Shown here: positions 16,585-26,004 of the stretch, one piece after another
Position numbering within the stretch: position 1 is the first letter of the stretch
Layout: each line of letters begins with the position of its first letter
Source: an uncultured Ruminococcus sp.
GTDB lineage: Bacteria > Bacillota > Clostridia > Oscillospirales > Ruminococcaceae
Length of the DNA: 64,000 nucleotides
Assembly (NCBI GenBank): GCA_900538575.1
Contig: UPZA01000008.1
Span: 59,991 to 123,990 of the forward strand
Direction of reading: 5' to 3'
Made by a program: the position numbers and the translations under genes
The notes under the pieces: generated by a model
The model's database searches: none
Told to the model about the DNA's origin: nothing
What the model saw: only the letters and a program-made list of their open reading frames with translations

Positions 16585-18378
16585 ATGTATCGTTCACACG
16601 TTTTGATTTGCGGTGGTACAGGCTGTACTTCATCCGGCAGCGCTGCAATTGAAAAGGCGCTTGTTTCTGAAATCGCAAAAAACGGACTGACCGAAGAAGT
16701 GCAGGTTGTCAAAACAGGCTGTTTCGGTCTTTGCGCATTAGGTCCGATTATGATAGTTTATCCGGAAGGAACTTTCTATTCAATGGTTAAAGAGGAGGAT
16801 ATCCCCGAGATCGTTGAAGAGCATCTTCTTAAGGGAAGGGTAGTTACAAGACTGGTTTATCAGGAAACCGTTACCGATAACGGAATTAAGTCTCTTCAGG
16901 AAACTGCATTTTATAAAAAGCAGAATCGTGTTGCTCTGAGAAACTGCGGTGTTATTAATCCTGAAAATATCGAAGAATACATCGGAGAAAACGGTTATCA
17001 GGCTCTTGCAAAGGTTCTTACTGAGATGACCCCGGAGGATGTTATACAGACGATTCTCGATAGCGGTCTTCGCGGAAGAGGCGGCGGCGGTTTCCCAACG
17101 GGTATGAAATGGAAGCTTGCCAGAAACATTGTAAAGGACGCGGATCAGAAATATGTTTGCTGTAATGCAGACGAGGGAGATCCGGGCGCATTCATGGACC
17201 GTTCAGTGTTAGAAGGAGATCCTCATGTAGTTTTGGAGGCAATGGCAATCGCAGGATATGCAATAGGCGCAACACAGGGCTATATTTATGTCCGCGCCGA
17301 ATATCCGATTGCAGTTGAGCGTCTTGAAATAGCAATTAAGCAGGCGCGCGAGTATGGTCTGCTCGGTAAAAATATCTTTGGCACTGATTTTTCATTTGAT
17401 ATAGGCTTGAGACTCGGCGCCGGCGCTTTCGTATGCGGCGAGGAAACAGCTCTCATGACTTCTATCGAAGGAAACAGGGGAGAGCCGAGACCAAGACCTC
17501 CGTTCCCGGCTGAAAAGGGTCTTTTCCAGAAGCCGACTATACTTAATAATGTTGAGACATATGCGAATATTCCGCAGATAATATTAAACGGCGCTGATTG
17601 GTTTGCTTCAATGGGTACTGAAAAGTCCAAGGGAACAAAGGTATTCGCATTGGGCGGTAAGATACATAATACGGGACTTGTTGAAGTTCCTATGGGTACT
17701 ACTCTGAGGACAGTTATTGAAGAAATCGGCGGCGGTATTCCAAACGGGAAAAAATTCAAGGCTGCACAGACAGGCGGTCCTTCCGGAGGATGCATACCAG
17801 CGGAGCATATGGATATACCTATAGATTATGATAATCTTATAAGTATAGGTTCAATGATGGGCTCCGGCGGTCTTATCGTAATGGACGAGGACAACTGTAT
17901 GGTTGATATTGCTAAATTCTTCCTTGAATTTACAGTAGACGAATCATGCGGAAAATGTACGCCTTGTCGAATAGGAACAAAGCGTATGTATGAAATGCTT
18001 GATAAAATAACCAGAGGTCAGGCTACGCTTGAAGATATTGACAAGCTTGAAGAGCTTTGCTATTACATTAAGCAGAATTCTCTCTGCGGACTTGGACAGA
18101 CAGCTCCGAATCCGGTTCTTTCTACATTACGTTATTTCAGAGACGAATATATTGCTCACGTAGTTGATAAGAAATGTCCGGCTGGAGTCTGCAAGCATCT
18201 TCTCAGCTTCGAGATTGATCCTGATAAATGCAAGGGCTGTACGATGTGTGCAAGAGTATGTCCGGCAGGCGCAATAAGCGGAGCCGTTAAGACGCCTCAC
18301 GTTATTGACAATGATAAATGTTTGAAGTGCGGCGCCTGCATAGAAAAATGCAAATTCGGCGCTATCACCAAGAAATAG
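16585..18378 (+). CDS. hydB: NuoF-like subunit HydB of the bifurcating hydrogenase
   Basis: A 597-residue flavoprotein that handles NAD(P)H. In order: an N-terminal thioredoxin-like [2Fe-2S] domain (ICGGTGCTSSGS, KTGCFGLCALGP); the NuoF core with the NADH-binding LRGRGGGGFPTGMKW near residue 165 and the FMN segment NADEGDPGAFMDR; the [4Fe-4S] site ESCGKCTPCRIGT near residue 455; and a C-terminal 2x[4Fe-4S] ferredoxin (CKGCTMCARVCPAG, CLKCGACIEKCKFG). This full set is typical of HydB in trimeric hydrogenases. ATG follows AAAGGAAATT. It is 76 bases after the fusion gene. Confidence 0.95.
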   Translation: MYRSHVLICGGTGCTSSGSAAIEKALVSEIAKNGLTEEVQVVKTGCFGLCALGPIMIVYPEGTFYSMVKEEDIPEIVEEHLLKGRVVTRLVYQETVTDNGIKSLQETAFYKKQNRVALRNCGVINPENIEEYIGENGYQALAKVLTEMTPEDVIQTILDSGLRGRGGGGFPTGMKWKLARNIVKDADQKYVCCNADEGDPGAFMDRSVLEGDPHVVLEAMAIAGYAIGATQGYIYVRAEYPIAVERLEIAIKQAREYGLLGKNIFGTDFSFDIGLRLGAGAFVCGEETALMTSIEGNRGEPRPRPPFPAEKGLFQKPTILNNVETYANIPQIILNGADWFASMGTEKSKGTKVFALGGKIHNTGLVEVPMGTTLRTVIEEIGGGIPNGKKFKAAQTGGPSGGCIPAEHMDIPIDYDNLISIGSMMGSGGLIVMDEDNCMVDIAKFFLEFTVDESCGKCTPCRIGTKRMYEMLDKITRGQATLEDIDKLEELCYYIKQNSLCGLGQTAPNPVLSTLRYFRDEYIAHVVDKKCPAGVCKHLLSFEIDPDKCKGCTMCARVCPAGAISGAVKTPHVIDNDKCLKCGACIEKCKFGAITKK

Positions 18379-18392
18379 TGGAGGAATCGGAA

Positions 18393-20141
18393 ATGGAATA
18401 TATTAATCTGAAAATAAACGGTGTGGAAGTTTCCGCGCCAAAGGGCTCTACAATCCTTGAAGCTGCCCGTCTTGCAAACGTTGATATTCCTACACTTTGT
18501 TATCTAAAGGATATCAATGAAATCGGCGCCTGTCGCATCTGCGTTGTAGAGGCTAACGAGGGACGCGGATTCAGGATAGTAGCTTCCTGTGTTTATCCTG
18601 TCAGCGAGGGTATGGAGGTTTTGACAAATTCTCCTAAGGTTATTGAATCCAGAAGAAAGACGTTGCAGTTGATTCTTTCGAATCACGACAGAAAATGTCT
18701 TTCATGCGTAAGAAGCGGAAACTGTGAGCTGCAGAAGCTTGCAAGAGATATGGGCGTAGATGATGAAAGCGTTTACGACGGCGAAAAGAATAAATATGAT
18801 ATTGATAATTCCGCAGCTCATATGTTCAGGGATAATAATAAATGTATTCTTTGCAGACGCTGCACAGCAGTCTGTGAAAAGGTTCAGGGAATCGGAGTTA
18901 TCGGCGCTAATGAGAGAGGATTCAAAACGGTTATAGCCAGCCCGTTTGATATGGGGCTTGGAGAAACAAGCTGCGTTTCCTGCGGACAGTGTATCGCTGT
19001 TTGTCCGGTTGGCGCGATATCTGAAAAGGACAATACAAACGAGGTATTTGCCGCACTTGCAGATCCGTCTAAGCATGTCGTAGTACAGGTGGCTCCTGCT
19101 GTTAGAGCGGCGCTAGGAGAAGCGTTCGGTCTGCCTATAGGAACTGATGTCGAGGGAAAAATGGCGGCAGCTTTAAGAAAGCTCGGCTTTGATAAAGTGT
19201 TTGACACAAACTTTTCCGCTGATCTGACCATTATGGAAGAGGCTCACGAATTTATAGACAGAGTTAAAAACGGCGGAAAGCTTCCGCTTATTACTTCTTG
19301 CTCACCGGGTTGGGTTAAATACTGCGAGCATTACTTCCCCGATATGACTGAAAATCTTTCAAGCTGTAAATCGCCTCAGCAGATGTTCGGAGCTATTGTT
19401 AAGTCATATTATGCTGAAAAGGAAGGAATTGATCCTAAGGATATAGTTTCCGTAAGCGTTATGCCTTGTACGGCAAAGAAATTTGAAATAGGCAGAGATG
19501 ACGAGGACGGCGCCGGATATCCTGATGTTGATATAGCTATTACTACCAGAGAGCTTGCAAGAATGATCGAACGTGCAGGTATTCAATTCCTTGCTTTGCC
19601 CGATGAAAAATTTGACGATCCGCTGGGTGTTTCGACCGGCGCGGCGGTAATATTCGGCGCTACGGGCGGAGTAATGGAAGCCGCGCTTAGAACTGCGGTC
19701 GAAGAGCTTACCGGAGAGGAACTTCCGTCAGTAGATTTTGTAGATGTTAGAGGAACCGAGGGTATTAAGGAAGCCTCCTATGACGTAGCAGGTATGAACG
19801 TAAAGGTAGCGGTTGCCAGCGGTCTTTCAAACGCAAGAGAACTGCTGAACAAGGTTAAAAACGGTGAAGCCGATTATCAGTTTATAGAAATAATGGGATG
19901 TCCCGGAGGATGCGTAAACGGTGGAGGACAGCCTCAGCAACCGGCAAGCGTTAGAAACTTTACCGACATTAGAGCGTTGAGAGCTAAGGTACTTTATGAT
20001 CTTGACGAAAGCAGAGAGATCAGAAAATCACATGAAAATCCGGTTATCAAGGAACTATATTCAAATTATCTTGGCGAACCGGGAAGTCATAAGGCTCACG
20101 AATTACTTCATACAACATATGTAAAGAGAAGCGTAAATTAA
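18393..20141 (+). CDS. hydA: [FeFe] hydrogenase catalytic subunit HydA
   Basis: This 582-residue enzyme makes or takes up H2. In order: a [2Fe-2S] domain (CYLKDINEIGACRIC, then Cys near residue 65); a His-Cys3 [4Fe-4S] site (HDRKCLSCVRSGNC); two [4Fe-4S] clusters (CILCRRCTAVC, CVSCGQCIAVCPVG); and the H-cluster domain with L1 TSCSPGWVKYC, L2 MPCTAKKFE and L3 EIMGCPGGCVNGGGQP. The L1 TSCSPGW matches the group A enzymes. A short C-terminal tail follows. The ATG at 18393 is 14 bases after hydB behind GTGGAGGAAT; the open frame upstream overlaps hydB. Maturases HydEFG are not in the window. Confidence 0.97.
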   Translation: MEYINLKINGVEVSAPKGSTILEAARLANVDIPTLCYLKDINEIGACRICVVEANEGRGFRIVASCVYPVSEGMEVLTNSPKVIESRRKTLQLILSNHDRKCLSCVRSGNCELQKLARDMGVDDESVYDGEKNKYDIDNSAAHMFRDNNKCILCRRCTAVCEKVQGIGVIGANERGFKTVIASPFDMGLGETSCVSCGQCIAVCPVGAISEKDNTNEVFAALADPSKHVVVQVAPAVRAALGEAFGLPIGTDVEGKMAAALRKLGFDKVFDTNFSADLTIMEEAHEFIDRVKNGGKLPLITSCSPGWVKYCEHYFPDMTENLSSCKSPQQMFGAIVKSYYAEKEGIDPKDIVSVSVMPCTAKKFEIGRDDEDGAGYPDVDIAITTRELARMIERAGIQFLALPDEKFDDPLGVSTGAAVIFGATGGVMEAALRTAVEELTGEELPSVDFVDVRGTEGIKEASYDVAGMNVKVAVASGLSNARELLNKVKNGEADYQFIEIMGCPGGCVNGGGQPQQPASVRNFTDIRALRAKVLYDLDESREIRKSHENPVIKELYSNYLGEPGSHKAHELLHTTYVKRSVN

Positions 20142-20142
20142 T

Positions 20143-20185
20143 AATAAGACCGGATACTTAAATGAAAGTATCCGGTCTTATTGCT
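20143..20185 (+). terminator. Terminator of the hydrogenase operon
   Basis: A 17-bp perfect inverted repeat (AATAAGACCGGATACTT and its complement) with a 6-base loop. Confidence 0.88.
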
Positions 20186-20216
20186 TATATAAAATTTATT
20201 GAAATTGATTTATAAG

Positions 20217-20243
20217 AACTCCCGTGTAAAATACACGGGAGTT
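20217..20243 (-). terminator. Hairpin after the dockerin-LRR gene
   Basis: Perfect 11-bp stem AACTCCCGTGT / ACACGGGAGTT, loop AAAAT, five bases beyond the stop codon of the minus-strand gene. The following T content is modest, so it may be a 3' stabiliser as well as a terminator. Confidence 0.65.
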
Positions 20244-20248
20244 AAGCG

Positions 20249-21517
20249 TTATTTAGGAAGCAGCGTCCTTGCGATTTCTATCGCGTCATAAAGGTCGACT
20301 GCGCCGTCCATATTAAAATCGGCAATAATCATTTCTTCAGCTGTAAATGTTCTCAATCCCATAATAGCTTTGGCTATTTCTATAGCGTCATAGAGATCAA
20401 TCTCTCCGTTGCCGGAAATATCGCCGATCTCTTCCAATGAAATAAATTTTCTGTTGAAACTTTCAGCATAGGTCTGAGCGGTTGAGTTTTTATAGCCGTA
20501 TATTACAGCAGTTTCTGGAATAGTATCTTTAGCATTAGAAATTTCACAATCAGGGTTATTTATTGCAATGCTTTTTAAGCTTGTACAATCCTTAAATGCC
20601 CAGGTTTTTATTTTTGTAACACTTTCGGGGATCGCTATGTTTGTTAAGCTTTTGCAGCCTTCAAATGCACACTCTTTTATTGAAGTTACTGAATCCGGAA
20701 TTATTATATTTAATAAGCTTGAACAACCGGCAAATGTGTTAGTGCTAATTATATAAATGACGTCAGGAAGTTTAACGTTTGTTAAGCTTGTACACCCAGA
20801 AAATGTACCGGATAATCCGGTTAATGTAACGCTGTCAGGAATATAAATGCTGGTTAAGCTTGTGCAATCCTTAAATGCGTCTAATCCTATATAAGTAACT
20901 GATTCAGGAATGCTAATGCTGGTTAAGCTTGAACAACCGGTAAATGTGATATTTTCTATTTTAGTAACTGAATCGGGGATAGCTATACTTTTTAAATTTG
21001 TACAGAGGTAAAACGCTCCTATTCCTATATAAGTAACCGATTCAGGAATATTAATACTAGTTAAATTTGAACAATTACAAAATGAATACCCATCTAGTGA
21101 TTTTACACCGTTAGGTATATTGAAATTTTTCAATGATTTTCCGGCAGGGTATTTAATTAATTCAGTTTTATTTTTATCAAATAACAATCCGGCTGAACTG
21201 CTGTAGTAATTATTATTTTCAGCTACATTAATATCTGTTAAATTCGGTCGATCGTAAAATGTGGATGTTTCTATTTTTTTTACGGGCAGTCCCTCGATTT
21301 CTGCCGGAATTTCCACTTCTGACACCGATTCGTTGCAATCTATAATTTTCACATAATCGTCTGTTCCGTCTCCGTCTGAATCTGAGGTAAAATAGCTTAA
21401 ATCGCCGTATGTTTTCACAGATTCCTCCGCCGAGGAGGAAAACGGCATAATGCCTGATATTGCGGCGCAGCAAGCGATTGCCGTAATAAAAGTATAAATC
21501 TTTTTAACCAGCTTCAT
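20249..21517 (-). CDS. Secreted leucine-rich-repeat (BspA/LRR_5) protein with C-terminal type I dockerin
   Basis: A 422-residue exported protein. Residues 1-30 are a signal peptide (KKIYTFITAIACCAAISG). A short acidic segment follows, then about 10 repeats of 22-23 residues of the form LTSIxIPESVTYIGxxAFxxCTS (the Treponema/BspA-type LRR). The last ~60 residues are a dockerin with two calcium-loop repeats, ISGNGEIDLYDAIEIA and FNMDGAVDLYDAIEIA, where both recognition helices are nearly identical. The LRR part suggests adhesion or protein binding, and the dockerin would plug it into a cohesin scaffold. The 69-base DNA periodicity is coding, not a repeat array. Confidence 0.92.
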   Translation of the reverse strand: MKLVKKIYTFITAIACCAAISGIMPFSSSAEESVKTYGDLSYFTSDSDGDGTDDYVKIIDCNESVSEVEIPAEIEGLPVKKIETSTFYDRPNLTDINVAENNNYYSSSAGLLFDKNKTELIKYPAGKSLKNFNIPNGVKSLDGYSFCNCSNLTSINIPESVTYIGIGAFYLCTNLKSIAIPDSVTKIENITFTGCSSLTSISIPESVTYIGLDAFKDCTSLTSIYIPDSVTLTGLSGTFSGCTSLTNVKLPDVIYIISTNTFAGCSSLLNIIIPDSVTSIKECAFEGCKSLTNIAIPESVTKIKTWAFKDCTSLKSIAINNPDCEISNAKDTIPETAVIYGYKNSTAQTYAESFNRKFISLEEIGDISGNGEIDLYDAIEIAKAIMGLRTFTAEEMIIADFNMDGAVDLYDAIEIARTLLPK

Positions 21518-21547
21518 AATACATCTCCCTATAAATATTATAATTAT

Positions 21548-21576
21548 ATTTTACCATTAAATGATTATAATGTCAA
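21548..21576 (-). promoter_or_regulatory. Promoter of the dockerin-LRR gene
   Basis: Minus-strand TTGACA, 17 bases, TAAAAT with an extended -10 TGG. Confidence 0.7.
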
Positions 21577-21729
21577 TATAAATTACAAAACTCTGAAATA
21601 TGCTAAGGATTTCAATAGTTGGATTTAAAAGGACTTGAAAAAGTCTTTTCTTTTTTAAAATTTTGTGTTATAATATTAAAGATACATTTTCAGCTTTGCT
21701 GTATGTATACAGCAGAATGGAGTTCTTAT

Positions 21730-24654
21730 ATGGCTATTTATTCATTAGGTATTGACGTAGGATCAACGACAGTCAAGACCGTTATTATTAATAATAATAA
21801 GGATATTATATATTCTGAATATCAGCGGCATTTTTCTAAGGTCAAAGAAGCTGTCAAGGAACAGCTTGAAATTATTGCCGAAAAATTTCCTGACGATACG
21901 TTTAGGGTTTGTATGACCGGCTCTGCCGGTTTGGGACTTGCAAACGGAGCGGAGATTCCTTTTGTTCAGGAGGTAAATTCAGCGTTTATAGCTGTTAAGG
22001 AACGCTTTTCAGATATTGACGCTGTAATTGAGCTTGGCGGAGAGGACGCAAAAATCATATTTATGACCGGAGGAGTCGAGCAGAGAATGAACGGCTCCTG
22101 CGCGGGAGGCACCGGCGCTTTTATTGATCAGATGGCTACCCTTCTTGCAGTTACGGTTACAGAAATGGATCAGATGTCGCTTGACGCTCAAAAGGTTTAT
22201 CCTATTGCTTCAAGGTGCGGCGTTTTTGCAAAATCTGATATACAGCCGCTGCTAAATCAGGGGGCTGAAAGAAAAGATATCTGCGCAAGCATATTTCAGG
22301 CCGTGGTTGATCAGACAGTATCCGGACTTGCACAGGGAAGGACGATCGAGGGAAAGGTACTGTTTTTAGGCGGTCCGCTTTCATTTTTAAAGGGACTTCG
22401 CAAAGCCTTTATAAATACTCTTCATCTTAAGGAAGGAGAAACTGCTCTTTTTCCCAAGGAAGCGCCTGTATTTGTAGCGTTAGGCTGCGCGCTGTTTGCT
22501 CAAAACGGAAATGAAGAATTTTCAATAGACAATATTATCAAAAGAATAGAAAATTCAAAAGCTGCCGGAGGAGTAGTTACCGGAGAGCCTCTTTTTAGGA
22601 CGCAGCGTGAATATGAAGAATTTATAGAAAGACATAAACAGCACGATTTAAAATATGCCGATTTGCATACATACGAGGGCGGAGCCTATTTGGGCGTTGA
22701 CGCCGGTTCTACCACAACAAAGCTTGTTCTTATCACTGAGGACGGAAAGCTTCTTTATCAGCATTATTCTTCAAATCAGGGACAGCCGCTTGATAAAGTA
22801 GTATATAAGCTAAAGGATATTTACAGTCAGATAAATCCCGGGATAGTAATTAAGGGTTCGGCAGTTACCGGTTACGGAGAGGAACTGATAAAATCAGGAT
22901 TATCTATAGATTTCGGAATTGTGGAAACAGTAGCTCATTTTAAAGCGGCGTCTTATTTTTGTCCTGAGGTTGATTTTATAATTGATATAGGCGGACAGGA
23001 TATAAAATGCTTTAAGATAAAAAATCACAGCATTGACAGTATAATGCTTAATGAAGCTTGTTCCTCCGGCTGCGGATCGTTTATTCAGACCTTTGCTCTT
23101 GCACTGGGCTATGACATATCCGACTTTGCCCAGCTTGGACTTATGGCTGAACATCCCGTGGATTTGGGATCACGATGCACAGTCTTTATGAACAGCAGCG
23201 TCAAACAGGCTCAGAAGGACGGTGCGACTGTTGAGGATATTTCCGCAGGATTGTCGTCTTCAATTATAAAAAACGCTATCTATAAGGTTATACGCGCAAG
23301 ATCTCCTGAGGAGCTTGGTAAAAATATAGTTGTTCAGGGTGGAACCTTTTTAAACGACGCCGTTTTAAGAGCCTTTGAAAAAGAAATGGGCAGGAACGTT
23401 ATAAGACCTGCTATATCAGGTCTTATGGGCGCGTTCGGCGCCGCGCTTTACGCAAAGGAAAAATCAAAAGGAATATCTTCAATAATTTCAGGCGCGGATC
23501 TTCAGAATTTCAGCTATACCTCGAAATCAGCGCAGTGCGGGGGATGCACTGCCAAATGCAGCCTTAATATTATAAATTTTGGAAACGGACGCAGGTTTAT
23601 ATCCGGAAACAAATGCGAAAAGGGCGCCGGTAAAACTAATTCAAGCGGAGACGAAAGCCTTTATGAGTTTAAATATAAATATGTATTGGATTTGTTTAAA
23701 AACAGCTCCGGTTCAAAGGCAAGAGTCGGAATACCTCTGGCTTTGAACTTTTATGAGCTGATTCCTTTCTGGAAAGCGTTTTTTGAAGAGCTTGATATGC
23801 AGATCGTATTTTCAGAGGAAAGCTCAAGAGATACCTATTATAAAGGACAGCATACAATACCGTCAGATACGGTCTGCTATCCGGCAAAGCTTGTTCACGG
23901 TCATATTGAAAGCCTCCTTGAGAAAAATGTCGATTTTATATTTTATCCCTGTATGAGCTATAATCTTGACGAGGGAGAAAGCGATAACCATTTCAATTGT
24001 CCTGTGGTCGCTTATTATCCGGAGCTTTTAAAGGCAAATAATCAGCGTCTGAACGACGGTAACTTTATTCATCCATATCTTGATCTAAACCGTGAAAAAA
24101 ATGTTGTATCTGTTATGACAGACGTTCTTACCGGATACGGCGTTAAAAAATCTCAGGTAAAAATTGCGGTTAAGAAAGCCTTCAGCACTCTTTCCGATTA
24201 CAGAAATGAAATTTTCAACAAAGGAAACCGGATTATAAACAGGGCGAGGGAAAACGGTCAGAAGATAATTGTTCTTGCCGGACGTCCTTATCATATAGAT
24301 AAGGAAATAAATCATGGAATACACAAGCTTATAACGAGTCTTGGCATGGCAGTAGTTTCGGAGGACGCGGTATTTCAGTACGGTCATTATCCCGATCCTC
24401 ATGTTTTGAATCAGTGGAGCTATCATGCAAGATTATACAGAGCGGCACAGTATGTTACCACACAGCCGGATATGCAGCTTGTACAGCTTGTTTCATTCGG
24501 ATGCGGTATTGACGCTATAACAACTGACGAGGTCAGGGAAATTCTTGAATCTAAGGGTAAGCTATATACCCAGCTTAAAATAGATGAGATTAATAATCTG
24601 GGAGCTGCGAAAATAAGATTGAGAAGTCTTGTTGCGGCAATGGACGAGAGATAG
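21730..24654 (+). CDS. 2-hydroxyacyl-CoA dehydratase activase-related protein (two BadF/BcrA ATPase domains plus DUF2229)
   Basis: A 974-residue protein. Domain 1 (about residues 5-255) starts LGIDVGSTTVKTV and has IELGGEDAKI and GSCAGGTGAFIDQMA. Domain 2 (about 325-585) starts LGVDAGSTTTKLV with DIGGQDIKCF and SSGCGSFIQTFA. Both are ASKHA ATPases of the HgdC/BcrA type, with cysteines placed to bridge a [4Fe-4S] cluster. A Cys-rich stretch CGGCTAKC follows, then DUF2229 (IPSDTVCYPAKLVHGH). ATG at 21730 lies after GGAG; an extended -10 (TGTTATAAT, 21666-21674) lies before it. Such long activase-like proteins are widespread in Clostridia with unclear substrate. Confidence 0.88.
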   Translation: MAIYSLGIDVGSTTVKTVIINNNKDIIYSEYQRHFSKVKEAVKEQLEIIAEKFPDDTFRVCMTGSAGLGLANGAEIPFVQEVNSAFIAVKERFSDIDAVIELGGEDAKIIFMTGGVEQRMNGSCAGGTGAFIDQMATLLAVTVTEMDQMSLDAQKVYPIASRCGVFAKSDIQPLLNQGAERKDICASIFQAVVDQTVSGLAQGRTIEGKVLFLGGPLSFLKGLRKAFINTLHLKEGETALFPKEAPVFVALGCALFAQNGNEEFSIDNIIKRIENSKAAGGVVTGEPLFRTQREYEEFIERHKQHDLKYADLHTYEGGAYLGVDAGSTTTKLVLITEDGKLLYQHYSSNQGQPLDKVVYKLKDIYSQINPGIVIKGSAVTGYGEELIKSGLSIDFGIVETVAHFKAASYFCPEVDFIIDIGGQDIKCFKIKNHSIDSIMLNEACSSGCGSFIQTFALALGYDISDFAQLGLMAEHPVDLGSRCTVFMNSSVKQAQKDGATVEDISAGLSSSIIKNAIYKVIRARSPEELGKNIVVQGGTFLNDAVLRAFEKEMGRNVIRPAISGLMGAFGAALYAKEKSKGISSIISGADLQNFSYTSKSAQCGGCTAKCSLNIINFGNGRRFISGNKCEKGAGKTNSSGDESLYEFKYKYVLDLFKNSSGSKARVGIPLALNFYELIPFWKAFFEELDMQIVFSEESSRDTYYKGQHTIPSDTVCYPAKLVHGHIESLLEKNVDFIFYPCMSYNLDEGESDNHFNCPVVAYYPELLKANNQRLNDGNFIHPYLDLNREKNVVSVMTDVLTGYGVKKSQVKIAVKKAFSTLSDYRNEIFNKGNRIINRARENGQKIIVLAGRPYHIDKEINHGIHKLITSLGMAVVSEDAVFQYGHYPDPHVLNQWSYHARLYRAAQYVTTQPDMQLVQLVSFGCGIDAITTDEVREILESKGKLYTQLKIDEINNLGAAKIRLRSLVAAMDER

Positions 24655-24739
24655 AGTAAGAATAAAACACAGCCTCATATACGGTTTAATATTTTACCGA
24701 TAGAAATATAGCGTCGGCTGTGAAAGAAAGGGGATTTTT

Positions 24740-25960
24740 ATGGATTATCCTGTCTTTAAAGAAGAAATGAAAAGCAGCTATACAATTCTTATACCGGATA
24801 TGCTGCCGATCCATTTCAAGCTAATCATAAATATTCTAAAAAAGTACGGATATCACGTCGAGCTTTTACAGACGTCTACCAGAGCGGTTGTTGACGAGGG
24901 ATTAAAAAATGTTCATAACGACACCTGCTATCCGGCTCTTCTTGTTATCGGGCAATTTATAAACGCTTTAAAAAGCGGAAAATACGATGTTAATAGAACG
25001 GCGCTTATGCTTACGCAGACGGGCGGCGGCTGTCGTGCTTCAAATTATATACATTTGCTGCGCAAAGCTTTGAAAAAGGAATTTCCGCAGGTTCCGGTTA
25101 TTTCTCTTAATTTAAGCGGACTGGAAAAGGGAAGCGGTTTATCGTTGACGCTTCCGTTATTGATTAAGGTTGTATATGCAGTTTTTTACGGCGATCTGCT
25201 AATGTCGCTGTATAACCAATGCAAGCCTTATGAAATTCACAGTGGTGAATCGGAAAGCGTCAGAGAAAAATGGCAGGAAAAGTTAACCACAATATTTGAT
25301 AAAAGAGAATTTATTAAATGTAAAAAATACTGCCGAATGATTCTTGAGGATTTTGATAAAATAGAGCGTACCAAAGAAAAAAAGATCAGAGTCGGAATAG
25401 TCGGGGAAATATATGTAAAATATTCTCCGCTTGCTAACAATCATCTTGAGGAATTTCTGCTTTCAGAAGGGTGCGAGCCTATAGTACCGGCGCTTATGGA
25501 ATTTGTAATGTATTGTCTTGCCGGTTCTGTTGCTGACGGCAAGCTTTATCAGACTAAGAATAAAAAGACGCTTATCAGCAAAATAGGATACGACTTTATT
25601 CATATGATCCAGAAAACTATAATCAAAACGATTAACGAGCACGGCGTTTTTGAAGCGCCCCATGATTTTGAGCATATAAAAAAGCTGGCTGATAAATATA
25701 TAAGTCAGGGCGTCAATATGGGGGAAGGCTGGCTTATTCCGGCAGAAATGGCTGCTCTTGCTGAAACCGGAACCGAGAATATAATCTGTGCGCAGCCGTT
25801 TGGCTGTCTGCCTAATCATATTGTTGCAAAGGGCATGTCAAGAGTTATAAAAGAGGCATATCCCGGCGCAAATATAGTAGCAATCGACTATGATCCCGGC
25901 GCTACCAAGGTAAATCAGGAAAACAGAATAAAGCTTATGCTGGCTAACGCTAAAAAGTAA
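24740..25960 (+). CDS. 2-hydroxyacyl-CoA dehydratase-like protein, C-terminal partner of the activase
   Basis: A 406-residue protein with the FldB/HgdB-like sequence feel: NDTCYPALLVIGQFI near residue 55, QTGGGCRASNYI near 95, a GEIYVKYSPLAN motif near 220 and CAQPFGCLPNHIVAKG near 355. The cysteines in these segments could hold an iron-sulfur cluster. In other Firmicutes this segment is, as I recall, the C-terminal part of one ~1,400-residue protein with the preceding gene. Here it is separate, 85 bases downstream, with its own GAAAGGGGA site. The gap holds CACAGCC (24668) and GGCTGTG (24716), which pair around an inner CGGT/ACCG stem. Confidence 0.82.
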   Translation: MDYPVFKEEMKSSYTILIPDMLPIHFKLIINILKKYGYHVELLQTSTRAVVDEGLKNVHNDTCYPALLVIGQFINALKSGKYDVNRTALMLTQTGGGCRASNYIHLLRKALKKEFPQVPVISLNLSGLEKGSGLSLTLPLLIKVVYAVFYGDLLMSLYNQCKPYEIHSGESESVREKWQEKLTTIFDKREFIKCKKYCRMILEDFDKIERTKEKKIRVGIVGEIYVKYSPLANNHLEEFLLSEGCEPIVPALMEFVMYCLAGSVADGKLYQTKNKKTLISKIGYDFIHMIQKTIIKTINEHGVFEAPHDFEHIKKLADKYISQGVNMGEGWLIPAEMAALAETGTENIICAQPFGCLPNHIVAKGMSRVIKEAYPGANIVAIDYDPGATKVNQENRIKLMLANAKK

Positions 25961-25962
25961 AT

Positions 25963-25996
25963 AAAAAGCTCTGATATGATTATCAGAGCTTTTTAT
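25963..25996. terminator. Terminator between the dehydratase-like gene and DUF2726
   Basis: Stem AAAAGCTCTGATA with its exact complement, TGAT loop, A- and T-runs on the two sides; it can serve both convergent units. Confidence 0.88.
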
Positions 25997-26004
25997 GTAT
26001 TCTG

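Noticed and set aside
20560..21140. Regular ~69-base repetition on the plus strand
   Set aside because: Looks array-like, but it is the DNA of 23-residue leucine-rich repeats on the minus strand, with no constant repeat or unrelated spacers, so not a CRISPR array.
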